Part shown: piece by piece, positions 1 through 7,747 of the stretch | Numbering within the stretch: position 1 is the stretch's first letter | How the letters are laid out: every line of letters begins with the position of its first letter | Assembly (NCBI GenBank): GCA_001805005.1 | Contig: MHDO01000152.1 | Span: forward strand, 1-39,636 | Length of the DNA stretch: 39,636 bases | Origin: Nitrospinae bacterium RIFCSPLOWO2_12_39_16 | GTDB taxonomy: Bacteria > Nitrospinota > Nitrospinia > UBA9942 | Direction: 5' to 3' | Notes under the pieces: generated by a model | Database searches by the model: none | Seen by the model: only the letters and a program-made list of their open reading frames with translations | Told to the model about the DNA's origin: nothing | Program-made: the position numbers and the translations under genes

Positions 1-620
1 TTTAATGCGCGTTCTGCCTCTAATTCCGGACCGGGTTGACGATATTGTTTCCCTTCCGACGTGCCATTGAAATGTGCTTCAGTGTCAAGAAAATCCGCAT
101 CAACAAGACAAGAAAATACCATGCGAATATCCAGCATCGTGCTAACAGTGCTGTTTAATTCGTTGCCTAATAGCGTGTTTTTAATACTTGGGGTTATTCC
201 ATCAGTGAGCAGTCGGGATTTTATGACATCAAGATTTGTTTCACTTAACCGCAACTGTAGTGGATGATTCATTTCAAGTTGTTTCGGGTTGATACCACTT
301 AGATGATTTTTGCTGAGATGCTGCAAACCGATGTGATGTCCTTCTATAGCTAATGCGGCTGCTATTGCTTTATATTCACTTATCGCCGACCATGCGCCAA
401 AAGACCAATGATCAATTCCTTTTTCTTCACCTTTAAGCCTTGCCTGAAACAAATCGCCATATTTGCCGAGATCATGAAGAAGTCCAGCCAAAACTGCCTC
501 ATCTGCCAAAGGCGTATCTGCAAGTAATTCACCTGCCAACTTGCTGACTGAGGATAGATGATCAGATAGGTGATGCTTAATACCTGCTTTATTACGGCTA
601 TGCGCATATAAATCAGTCAT
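1..620 (-). CDS. cas3: CRISPR-associated Cas3, N-terminal HD nuclease domain (partial, runs off left edge)
   Basis: Manual minus-strand translation from ATG at 620: MTDLYAHSRNKAGIKHHLSDHLSSVSKLAGELL...VLAGLLHDLGKYGDLFQARLKGEEKGIDHWSFGAWSAI...IEGHHIGLQ...MLDIRMVFSCLVDADFLDTEAHF. No stop to position 1. Contains the HDLGK, EGHH and DAD motifs of Cas3 HD domains. Confidence 0.88.
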   Translation of the reverse strand, partial: MTDLYAHSRNKAGIKHHLSDHLSSVSKLAGELLADTPLADEAVLAGLLHDLGKYGDLFQARLKGEEKGIDHWSFGAWSAISEYKAIAAALAIEGHHIGLQHLSKNHLSGINPKQLEMNHPLQLRLSETNLDVIKSRLLTDGITPSIKNTLLGNELNSTVSTMLDIRMVFSCLVDADFLDTEAHFNGTSEGKQYRQPGPELEAERAL

Positions 621-792
621 TCAGAATCCCCCCCAATTGCCCCATCCCCGCCAGCCTTCCCCATTCCCCGCACCCGAATTCCGCGGCAAAAGACCCAGCC
701 AGTTCAGCAGTCCCCTTTAGATGCTCCTCAAGAGTATGCCATTTGTCTAATGGCTTTCCTTTAACGCTATGTGCGTAAAATTTTTGCAACAT
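613..792 (-). pseudogene. Truncated second cas3 N-terminus (decayed HD domain)
   Basis: ATG at 792 gives MLQKFYAHSVKGKPLDKWHTLEEHLKGTAELAGSFAAEFGCGEWGRLAGMGQLGGILND*, a Cas3 start that loses register exactly where LAGLxHDLGK would be expected. Overlaps the start of the intact cas3. Confidence 0.75.
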
Positions 793-850
793 TTTTCAAA
801 AAATATTTAATAGAATGTTATTTTTATAAGATAGGCGGTCTGATTACAGG

Positions 851-1231
851 CTACAGGCTTCCAAGAAGCCTCTTGATTTCAGCTAAAAAAGCTTTTCCCT
901 CTTCAATTTTCAGCGATGCAGTTGGCTCAACGATTTCTTCCTGAATATCATAATCAGCTATCTCGCGTATCTTCCTTGCATCTATAAGCATCCTGTGGTA
1001 TTTTGAATTAATTTTTCCGGGCTTTGCAAAGTAATATCCAAATGCTGATTCAACGGCTGAATGCTTGATAACATCAATCCCTTCTGATTTCAAAAGCGCC
1101 TGCGCTGCATAATACATTGAATAATAGATTTTGCTTGCGGCATCTGACGGATAGCTGTCATCCATCAGTTTCTCCGCCACTTCAAGCGCATGTTCAGCCT
1201 TTTCAATCAGTTTTTTTACTTCCTCGGTCAT
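851..1231 (-). CDS. HEPN domain protein (HEPN/MNT pair)
   Basis: 126 aa; KLIEKAEHALEVAEKLMDDSYPSDAASKIYYSMYYAAQALLKSEGID typical of UPF0332-like HEPN; overlaps the MNT gene by 4 nt. Confidence 0.85.
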   Translation of the reverse strand: MTEEVKKLIEKAEHALEVAEKLMDDSYPSDAASKIYYSMYYAAQALLKSEGIDVIKHSAVESAFGYYFAKPGKINSKYHRMLIDARKIREIADYDIQEEIVEPTASLKIEEGKAFLAEIKRLLGSL

Positions 1232-1557
1232 GCTGAAATCCCCTCTTTTTCAACATGCCTATAAAAGGAAAAACCCCTTTTAAGGGCGTTGTAAAAGTGA
1301 GATTCAGAGAATACCTTGAGGGATATGATAGGCTTAAAATCATGATCCCACATAACCTGATACACTATATCTTCAAGATGTTTTTCAATTTCAGGGGTTT
1401 TTTCATCTACTAATGCAATAGCATCAAGGTCTGAATCCTCTGCTGCTTCACCTCTCACCCTTGAACCAAAAACTATGAGACGCTTCACATGGTCTGCTAA
1501 ATCCGATGTGAGTCTTCTTTTAATTTCGAATATCAAATCCCTGTCTCTATCATCCAT
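1228..1557 (-). CDS. MNT-type minimal nucleotidyltransferase
   Basis: 109 aa; VKRLIVFGSRVRGEAAEDSDLDAIALVDE contains the GSxxRGxxxxxSDxD motif. Confidence 0.88.
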   Translation of the reverse strand: MDDRDRDLIFEIKRRLTSDLADHVKRLIVFGSRVRGEAAEDSDLDAIALVDEKTPEIEKHLEDIVYQVMWDHDFKPIISLKVFSESHFYNALKRGFSFYRHVEKEGISA

Positions 1558-1690
1558 AACATCTCCTCCTTATCTGCAGAATACTGACATTCAGCCCCAA
1601 AAACAGTTTAGCCTTAAAATAATCTCAAGGCAAGGTCATTTTTCGTCCTTATTTTTTTACCAAAATTTTAGGCGCATGGAACACCTTATA

Positions 1691-1756
1691 TAGATAAGAA
1701 ATATACTTTCCCAAATCATACCTCAACCTCGCCAGATATACCCACTCCCCGCATCC
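1691..1756 (-). pseudogene. Possible further cas3 HD-motif fragment
   Basis: Minus-strand translation GCGEWVYLARLRYDLGKYIS resembles the Cas3 segment GCGEWGRLAGLxHDLGKYS. Nucleotide similarity to 613-690 over roughly 40-50 nt by eye. Confidence 0.35.
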
Positions 1757-1876
1757 GATAATCCCCCATCAAGTTCTCTCCAATAAAAAACACAAGCTTC
1801 CCTATGACAAAACAGATGGTTAAATCTACACCTCCCAGTAAAAACTGTCAATTCTTTCTTATGTCCATTTTTCCAA

Positions 1877-1905
1877 TTGACATAGTTACTATTATAGTCT
1901 ATATT
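1877..1905 (+). promoter_or_regulatory. Sigma70-like promoter of the antitoxin-toxin pair with two palindromes
   Basis: TTGACA (1877-1882), 17 nt spacer, TATATT (1900-1905). Palindromes ATAGTTACTAT (1882-1892) and TATAGTCTATA (1893-1903). AAAGGAGGG RBS and ATG at 1925 follow. Confidence 0.7.
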
Positions 1906-1924
1906 ATAGCGAAAGGAGGGCGGC

Positions 1925-2200
1925 ATGAAAACTTTAACGGCACTTGATTTAAGGAAAAAACTCGGCTCTGTTCTTGACGATGTATCAATGAAAGGCGAGG
2001 AGGTAATCATATCAAGGGCAAATAAGCCCCTTGCCGTAATAATCTCCATAGAAGAATATGAGGAAAAAGTCCAGAAAAAACACAGGGAGAAAAAACTCGT
2101 TGATGTAGCGGCAGAAATGGACAGATGGAAAAAGAAGCATCTTAAAGAAACCAGGATAGATACTGTAAAAGCCATCAGGAAAATCAGAGAGGGCAGATGA
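1925..2200 (+). CDS. Phd/YefM-family antitoxin
   Basis: 91 aa; MKTLTALDLRKKLGSVLDDVSMKGEEVIISRANKPLAVIISIEEYEE; overlaps the PIN gene start. Confidence 0.85.
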   Translation: MKTLTALDLRKKLGSVLDDVSMKGEEVIISRANKPLAVIISIEEYEEKVQKKHREKKLVDVAAEMDRWKKKHLKETRIDTVKAIRKIREGR

Positions 2201-2601
2201 TAGTCCTTGATGCCTCCGTTGTCCTTAAGTGGATATTTGGAGATGAAGACAGGGAAGAAAAGGCAAGGCTTTTCAGGGAAAACCACACTTCAGGCAAAGA
2301 TACCATAGCTGTCCATAATCTCTTTTTCTATGAGATAGCAAATGTCTTTTCAACTAAAACAAGGCTGAGTTATAATGACGCTTCCGATGCCTTTTCCCTT
2401 ATATGGGATTTTGATTTTGATGTCTTTGGTTTCGGACAAAATGAATATCTTAGCTCAATATACCTTTCAAAGCGTTATGGCATAACCCTCTATGATGCAT
2501 CTTATATAGAACTTGCACAGAGATTGAAATGCAGATTCATTACTGCCGACAGAAAACTCTATGAAAAGGTAAAGGGGATAAGTGGAATTGAACTTCTGTA
2601 A
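2197..2601 (+). CDS. PIN-domain toxin (VapC-like)
   Basis: 134 aa; MIVLDASVVLKWIF..., YEIANVF, LYDASYIELAQRLKCRFITADRKL: acidic PIN motifs. Confidence 0.88.
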   Translation: MIVLDASVVLKWIFGDEDREEKARLFRENHTSGKDTIAVHNLFFYEIANVFSTKTRLSYNDASDAFSLIWDFDFDVFGFGQNEYLSSIYLSKRYGITLYDASYIELAQRLKCRFITADRKLYEKVKGISGIELL

Positions 2602-2709
2602 TATACCCCAATCATGCCACACAACTTCAACCCTAAATTCAATCCGATTTTACCCAACTTAAGCCAACTTGCTTAATAATGAATCATTTGATACAATTCA
2701 AAAAATCCA

Positions 2710-3582
2710 ATGAAATATCTATTTAAAATCACAACATTCCTCTTTTTATCAATCTTCTACCTTGCAGATTCAGTTTACCCCCACACCTATTTCCAACGGT
2801 TACCGATGCCCATTCGAAACGACTCAACTTCCGCAGGAATAGGTGTGGGGGTTGACCTGCCGGAGGAATCTCTCTATTACGATATTAGTTTTTTGTGGTT
2901 TAAAAAGGCTGCTGAAGGAAAAATAACATTTAAGAAAAATAATAATGATAGTAATTATACTGCTGTATTAGAGGCGGAGACACTTGGGTTTATAGGCTTC
3001 ATCACAAGTTATCGCAAATATTTATACATCTCACATCTCAGATATGATGAGAATCTTAATAGATTAATATCCACAAAATTTGAAAGGATTGAGATTGTAG
3101 GAAATAAGATATGGCAGTCTGCCACTCTTATAGACTATGAAAGCAATAAGATAAACTGGAAGTCTTCTTTCATGCAAAAACTCTTAAAGGAGACTGTTGA
3201 AGAGATACCTTCTGATACAATCTATGATGATATTCTTTCTGCACTATTTAATTTCAGATTTGGATTCCTCGGGAATATTGAGAAAGGAAAAGATTATATT
3301 GTTAAAGGAATTCCTGATAAGGGGATTGTGAACTATTCCATTCATGTGTCCTCACATGGAGAGGAGATTCCTGTAAGGAAAAGATTGGGTATAGAAAAAG
3401 AGGACGGTTATATGCTTCTGGTAAAAATCCCCAGAGCGATATTCAAATCAAAAGGGATTGTCTGGATATGGTTTACCAAAGACCTGCTTCCTATAACAGC
3501 AACAGTTGAAGATGCTGTTATATTCGGCGATATAACAGGCGTATTAAATAACAATAGGCAACCCAATCTCTCATTACTATAA
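2710..3582 (+). CDS. DUF3108-like exported protein
   Basis: 290 aa; signal peptide, LxYDISFLWFKKAAEGKITF..., C-terminal LPITATVEDAVIFGDITGVL pattern. Confidence 0.65.
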   Translation: MKYLFKITTFLFLSIFYLADSVYPHTYFQRLPMPIRNDSTSAGIGVGVDLPEESLYYDISFLWFKKAAEGKITFKKNNNDSNYTAVLEAETLGFIGFITSYRKYLYISHLRYDENLNRLISTKFERIEIVGNKIWQSATLIDYESNKINWKSSFMQKLLKETVEEIPSDTIYDDILSALFNFRFGFLGNIEKGKDYIVKGIPDKGIVNYSIHVSSHGEEIPVRKRLGIEKEDGYMLLVKIPRAIFKSKGIVWIWFTKDLLPITATVEDAVIFGDITGVLNNNRQPNLSLL

Positions 3583-3596
3583 TTATTGGAGGATAT

Positions 3597-4367
3597 ATGG
3601 GATTAATGGATGGTAAAAAGGGTATTGTATTTGGTGTGGCAAATGAGAGGAGTATTGCATGGGCATGTGCCAAACAATTGGCAGATGCAGGGGCTGAGGT
3701 TGCATTTACATATCAAAATGAAATCTTAGAAAAAAGGGTAAGACCATTGGCAGAGAGTGTTGGTGCAAAAATTATTGAGCCGTGTGATGTAAGCAAAAAT
3801 GAGCAGGTTGAGTCAGTTTTTAAAAAAATCAGCGATAGTTTTCAGGGGCTTGATTTCATGATACATTCCCTTGCATTTGCAAATAAAGATGAACTTTCAG
3901 GGAGATATATTAATACAAGCAGAGAAGGGTTTTTACTGGCAATGGATGTGAGTGTCTATTCCCTCACTCTATTGTGCAGGCATGCCGAACCTCTTATGAA
4001 TGGAAGAAATGGGAGCATTGTTACATTGACATATTATGGGGCAGAAAAGGTAATACCAAATTATAATGTTATGGGGGTGGCAAAGGCAGGGCTTGAGGCG
4101 AGTGTCCGCTATCTGTCATCCGATATGGGACAGAATGGCATCAGGGTAAATGCAATATCTGCAGGACCAATAAAGACACTTGCCGCATCAGGTATTGCAG
4201 GGCTTAGAACTATGCTGGAACATTGCGGTGAAAAATCACCATTAAAAAGGAATATTACAGCCGAAGAAGTTGGTAAGACAGCACTCTATCTATGCAGTGA
4301 CCTCTCAAGTGGTGTAACTGGCGAGATTATATATGTTGATGCAGGATATAATATAATCGGCATGTAA
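3597..4367 (+). CDS. fabI: Enoyl-[acyl-carrier-protein] reductase (NADH)
   Basis: 256 aa SDR: GIVFGVANERSIAWACAKQLADAGAEVAFTYQ, HSLAFA, Y-x6-K (YNVMGVAK), RVNAISAGPIKTLAASGI. Confidence 0.93.
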   Translation: MGLMDGKKGIVFGVANERSIAWACAKQLADAGAEVAFTYQNEILEKRVRPLAESVGAKIIEPCDVSKNEQVESVFKKISDSFQGLDFMIHSLAFANKDELSGRYINTSREGFLLAMDVSVYSLTLLCRHAEPLMNGRNGSIVTLTYYGAEKVIPNYNVMGVAKAGLEASVRYLSSDMGQNGIRVNAISAGPIKTLAASGIAGLRTMLEHCGEKSPLKRNITAEEVGKTALYLCSDLSSGVTGEIIYVDAGYNIIGM

Positions 4368-4379
4368 CCCCACACACAC

Positions 4380-5378
4380 CTATCCCATGTGATGCCCTGC
4401 TGATGTAATCATTCCATTTATTATAAGTCCAATCATTATCAGGAATATTATAATAAATACTGCAATCGCTGTCTTTCTTTCCCCGAGCTTTATTGAACTG
4501 TTTCTGTCAAAAAAAGGTAAAAGGATTAGTGGTGTAAATATTATAAAAGGGGCAAATATCAGAGAATATACCCAGATATTTTCTAATGAATATAGCCACA
4601 GGAACATCCATGGCGGTTTTGTAACCTCAATCCCTTCTACTGGCTCCCCCCCAAGCGAAGGCTCTATTATAAGGGCAAAGATAGAAATAATTAAAAGTGT
4701 AAATAGTCCATATTTTATCAACTGCCTTATATGGGAAGTAAAATCTACCATTCTTTCTTCTCCTCCTGACGGCAGCGGAGAAATTCTATGTATTTTTATA
4801 AGAAAAACATGGACTGATAACAAGAAGATAGTAAGAATTGGCAGAATTGAGATGTGAAGTGTATAAAACCTCCCCAATATATTGACTCTTGAAAATTCTG
4901 AAGAAAATATATTTCCAATAGCTCCAAGTTTTTCCATCGCCCACAGATGATGATGTAGTGCCTCATAACCCTCCTGGTCCCACTTTAAGACAGTCCCGGT
5001 AAATATAAATCCTCCTGCTAATGAAAGAAGTAATACACCGCTAAGCCAGGTAAATTCCCTCGGTTTTTTATATGATGCGGTTAAAAATACTCTGATTAGA
5101 TGCAGCGATACTGTTACAGTAATTATCTGAACTGCCCAATAGTGTATCCCTCTTATAAACCACCCAAGATATACTTCATCCTTTATATATGAGATACTCT
5201 TATTGGCATCTGAGACAGCAGGATTATAGAATTGAGTAAGAATAAAACCACTTATAAATAGAATAACAAGAGATATTAGTGTAATGCCTCCAAGTGTATA
5301 GGGTATTTTGTTGGCATGGGAAGGAATTTGATAGTGAAAAGAATTTATTCCTAATGACTCTTTAAATTTATCAACCAT
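4380..5378 (-). CDS. Cytochrome b (b6-type core with subunit IV-like C-terminus)
   Basis: 332 aa polytopic; helix B H-x13-H (HYWAVQIITVTVSLH) and helix D H-x14-H (HISILPILTIFLLSVH); PPWMF at the PEWY position. Confidence 0.88.
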   Translation of the reverse strand: MVDKFKESLGINSFHYQIPSHANKIPYTLGGITLISLVILFISGFILTQFYNPAVSDANKSISYIKDEVYLGWFIRGIHYWAVQIITVTVSLHLIRVFLTASYKKPREFTWLSGVLLLSLAGGFIFTGTVLKWDQEGYEALHHHLWAMEKLGAIGNIFSSEFSRVNILGRFYTLHISILPILTIFLLSVHVFLIKIHRISPLPSGGEERMVDFTSHIRQLIKYGLFTLLIISIFALIIEPSLGGEPVEGIEVTKPPWMFLWLYSLENIWVYSLIFAPFIIFTPLILLPFFDRNSSIKLGERKTAIAVFIIIFLIMIGLIINGMITSAGHHMG

Positions 5379-5709
5379 CTCTATCCCTCTCTCTCCAATA
5401 AAATGAAACTAACCCCCAAACAACTGCATTAAATCCTGCAAAAACAACTGCAACATTATAACCCTGCTTCTCGCCAATCTGGATTGCATTAAACGAGCCT
5501 GTCTTTACTATTTTTGTGTGCCCATGTCCCTCATGTGAAACAGGAGGTAATGCAACTGCCTTCTCCTCTATGCCTTTGTCCTTTGGTTCTGCAACAGTTT
5601 CAGTACTCTTATCCACATGTTTTTCCTTTCCATGCGGATAGGCATCTTCTGCCCATATACATGCCATACAAAAAACTAACATCATTAGAAGTATTTTATA
5701 ACTCTTCAT
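5371..5709 (-). CDS. Small His-rich exported/membrane protein, cytochrome b partner candidate
   Basis: 112 aa; signal peptide, HGKEKH and SHEGHGH, C-terminal TM helix YNVAVVFAGFNAVVWGLVSFYW; overlaps the cytochrome b start. Confidence 0.6.
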   Translation of the reverse strand: MKSYKILLMMLVFCMACIWAEDAYPHGKEKHVDKSTETVAEPKDKGIEEKAVALPPVSHEGHGHTKIVKTGSFNAIQIGEKQGYNVAVVFAGFNAVVWGLVSFYWRERDRDG

Positions 5710-5721
5710 ATATCATCTTTC

Positions 5722-7746
5722 CTATTTTGAGTCAGGATGGCATTCTATACATCTGTTATCTTCAAAAGGTTTATGAAGAATTGTATGAAGAAGATTCTTG
5801 TTTTTAGAGAAATGAGACTCGTGACAGGAGGTACAATTCCCCTCCTTTAAAGGAATATTTCCGTGCCGCTGTATAAAACCTTTATCTGTTTTTTCATGAC
5901 AATTTGAGCATAGTGTCAGGTTATCAGACAGCAGCAGATTTTCCTCTTTTGCATAGTGGGGATGGTGGCATTTCAGACACTCGCCTTCATCAACTGGCTT
6001 ATGAATAAAACTGCCAGGGGTCGCCAGTTTATCAGCAATATCTTTATGACAGGAGAGACAGAGGACTTTCACAGACCTCTTTAAATAGCCCTTTATCTTG
6101 CCTCCATGAGAATTATGACATACCATACATTTACCCTCTGATAAAGGGATATGGGTATGTTTCATGGCGGCAAGCCCTACCTTTGTATCTTTATGACAGC
6201 CATAACAGAGTTCCGGTTCGTCATCTATCAATTGGTTATTTCTATTGCTGGCATGCGAGTCATGGCAGCTATAGCAATTCCCATCTTTATATGGACCATG
6301 CACAGCATCCTTTCCCCATTCCTTTTCCATATTGGTATGGCAGTTAAAACAAAGGTCCTCCTTTTTTTGCGTCAGCATCCCGTCTATATTAGAGCCATGA
6401 GGTTTATGACACTTTGCACAATCCCCATTTTTTAGCGGAGTATGGGTGCTAAATTTCTCAGATTTTTTCTTTATTTCATTATGGCACATATAGCAGATAT
6501 TCCCTTTCTCTGCAATAAGGCTATTTTCAAAGTCCGAGGCATGAGGGGAGTGGCATGCAATACATTTTCCTTCAGCAACAGGAGTGTGCGAAACCGTATT
6601 TTTAAAATTATCTTCTTTGTGACATTTGTAGCAAAGCATTCCGCCTGCATATTTCAGCCCCTTCTCTTGTTCGGAGGCATGGGGGTCGTGACAATCGGAA
6701 CAATTGTTTTTAGTCAAAGCCGTATGAATATATTTTTTCTTATGTTCTTTTTTTTGTTTTTCATGACAGCTATAGCATAGTTCTTTTTCAGGGCTTCTCA
6801 ATCCATTCTTATAATCTGATGCATGCGGACTATGACAAGACAGACATCTGCCATCTTTGACTGGGGCGTGGATATGTGCTTTTTGAAAGGACTCTTTCTT
6901 ATCAGAATGACATTTATAACATAGGGCATCTCCTTCTATCTTCATCCCCAGAGGTAATTTTGAGTCTGAGGGATTATGACAGGAACCGCAATCTAATTCG
7001 GCAAACGGCTTGTGAATATTCTCTCTTAACAGCTTTTCATTTGACGAAGAATGTGATGCATGGCAACTTGTACAATCACTATCTTCAAAAGGGTAATCCT
7101 TATGGGCTGCTTTTAACTCTATATTCACCTTGTGACAGTCCAGACATAATTGTCTAACAGGCATGGTGAGCCCGTGGGGACTATCCGATGAGTGAGGGTC
7201 ATGACACTTTATACATCCCTCTTCCTGGGGTTTATGAATCTTTTTTTTCTGATAATCCTCTTTACTGTGACAGTTAAAACAAAGGTCATTCCCAGCTATG
7301 CGTAATAATTTCTTTGTCTTTGATGAGTGTGGACTATGGCAGATTAAACAGTCTTTCTTTTTTAACGGGTCGTGCAGGTTTTTCTTTTCAAGCCTGACTT
7401 TATCTTTTTCATGGCAGTTATAACACAGGGCAGACCCTTGATTTTTTAAATAAAGTGCACCTATGGCACCATGAGGGATGTGGCACCCTTCACAAAGCTT
7501 CTGCGTTACAGGAATATGCTGACTCTCATCGCTGGAAAATTTCTTGTATTCTTTCTGATGGCAGTCAACACATGTCCTCCTTACAATGGCCACCTTTGGA
7601 GGTATGCAACTGTAAGACGCAAGGAGCAGGAGACAAGAAGCAAGAAGCAAGAAGCCAGACTTTTTGCTTCTTGTATCTTGTTTCTTACATCTTGTTTCTT
7701 GCATCTTGTTTCTTACCTCTTGTTTCTTACTTCTTGCCTCTTGCAT
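5722..7746 (-). CDS. 26-heme multiheme c-type cytochrome (doubled CXXCH repeats)
   Basis: 674 aa; I count 26 CXXCH motifs in a repeating pattern HxP...xxCxxCHxPHxS...LCxxCH. Confidence 0.92.
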   Translation of the reverse strand: MQEARSKKQEVRNKMQETRCKKQDTRSKKSGFLLLASCLLLLASYSCIPPKVAIVRRTCVDCHQKEYKKFSSDESQHIPVTQKLCEGCHIPHGAIGALYLKNQGSALCYNCHEKDKVRLEKKNLHDPLKKKDCLICHSPHSSKTKKLLRIAGNDLCFNCHSKEDYQKKKIHKPQEEGCIKCHDPHSSDSPHGLTMPVRQLCLDCHKVNIELKAAHKDYPFEDSDCTSCHASHSSSNEKLLRENIHKPFAELDCGSCHNPSDSKLPLGMKIEGDALCYKCHSDKKESFQKAHIHAPVKDGRCLSCHSPHASDYKNGLRSPEKELCYSCHEKQKKEHKKKYIHTALTKNNCSDCHDPHASEQEKGLKYAGGMLCYKCHKEDNFKNTVSHTPVAEGKCIACHSPHASDFENSLIAEKGNICYMCHNEIKKKSEKFSTHTPLKNGDCAKCHKPHGSNIDGMLTQKKEDLCFNCHTNMEKEWGKDAVHGPYKDGNCYSCHDSHASNRNNQLIDDEPELCYGCHKDTKVGLAAMKHTHIPLSEGKCMVCHNSHGGKIKGYLKRSVKVLCLSCHKDIADKLATPGSFIHKPVDEGECLKCHHPHYAKEENLLLSDNLTLCSNCHEKTDKGFIQRHGNIPLKEGNCTSCHESHFSKNKNLLHTILHKPFEDNRCIECHPDSK

Positions 7747-7747
7747 T
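7618..7747. repeat. Inverted heptanucleotide repeat array (CAAGAAG)n / (TCTTGTT)n inside coding 5' end of the 26-heme cytochrome
   Basis: acaagaagcaagaagcaagaagc ... ttgcttcttgtatcttgtttcttacatcttgtttcttgcatcttg; period 7. Confidence 0.9.

Noticed and set aside
380-607. 75-aa minus-strand ORF in the track
   Set aside because: Wrong frame; the cas3 frame from 620 to 1 is fully open and carries recognisable HD motifs.
1723-2286. 187-aa minus-strand ORF
   Set aside because: Mostly antisense to the Phd/YefM antitoxin; no family resemblance.
7618-7747. Heptanucleotide arrays considered as CRISPR arrays
   Set aside because: Units are 7-10 nt with no unique spacers; they are inverted tandem repeats, not CRISPR.
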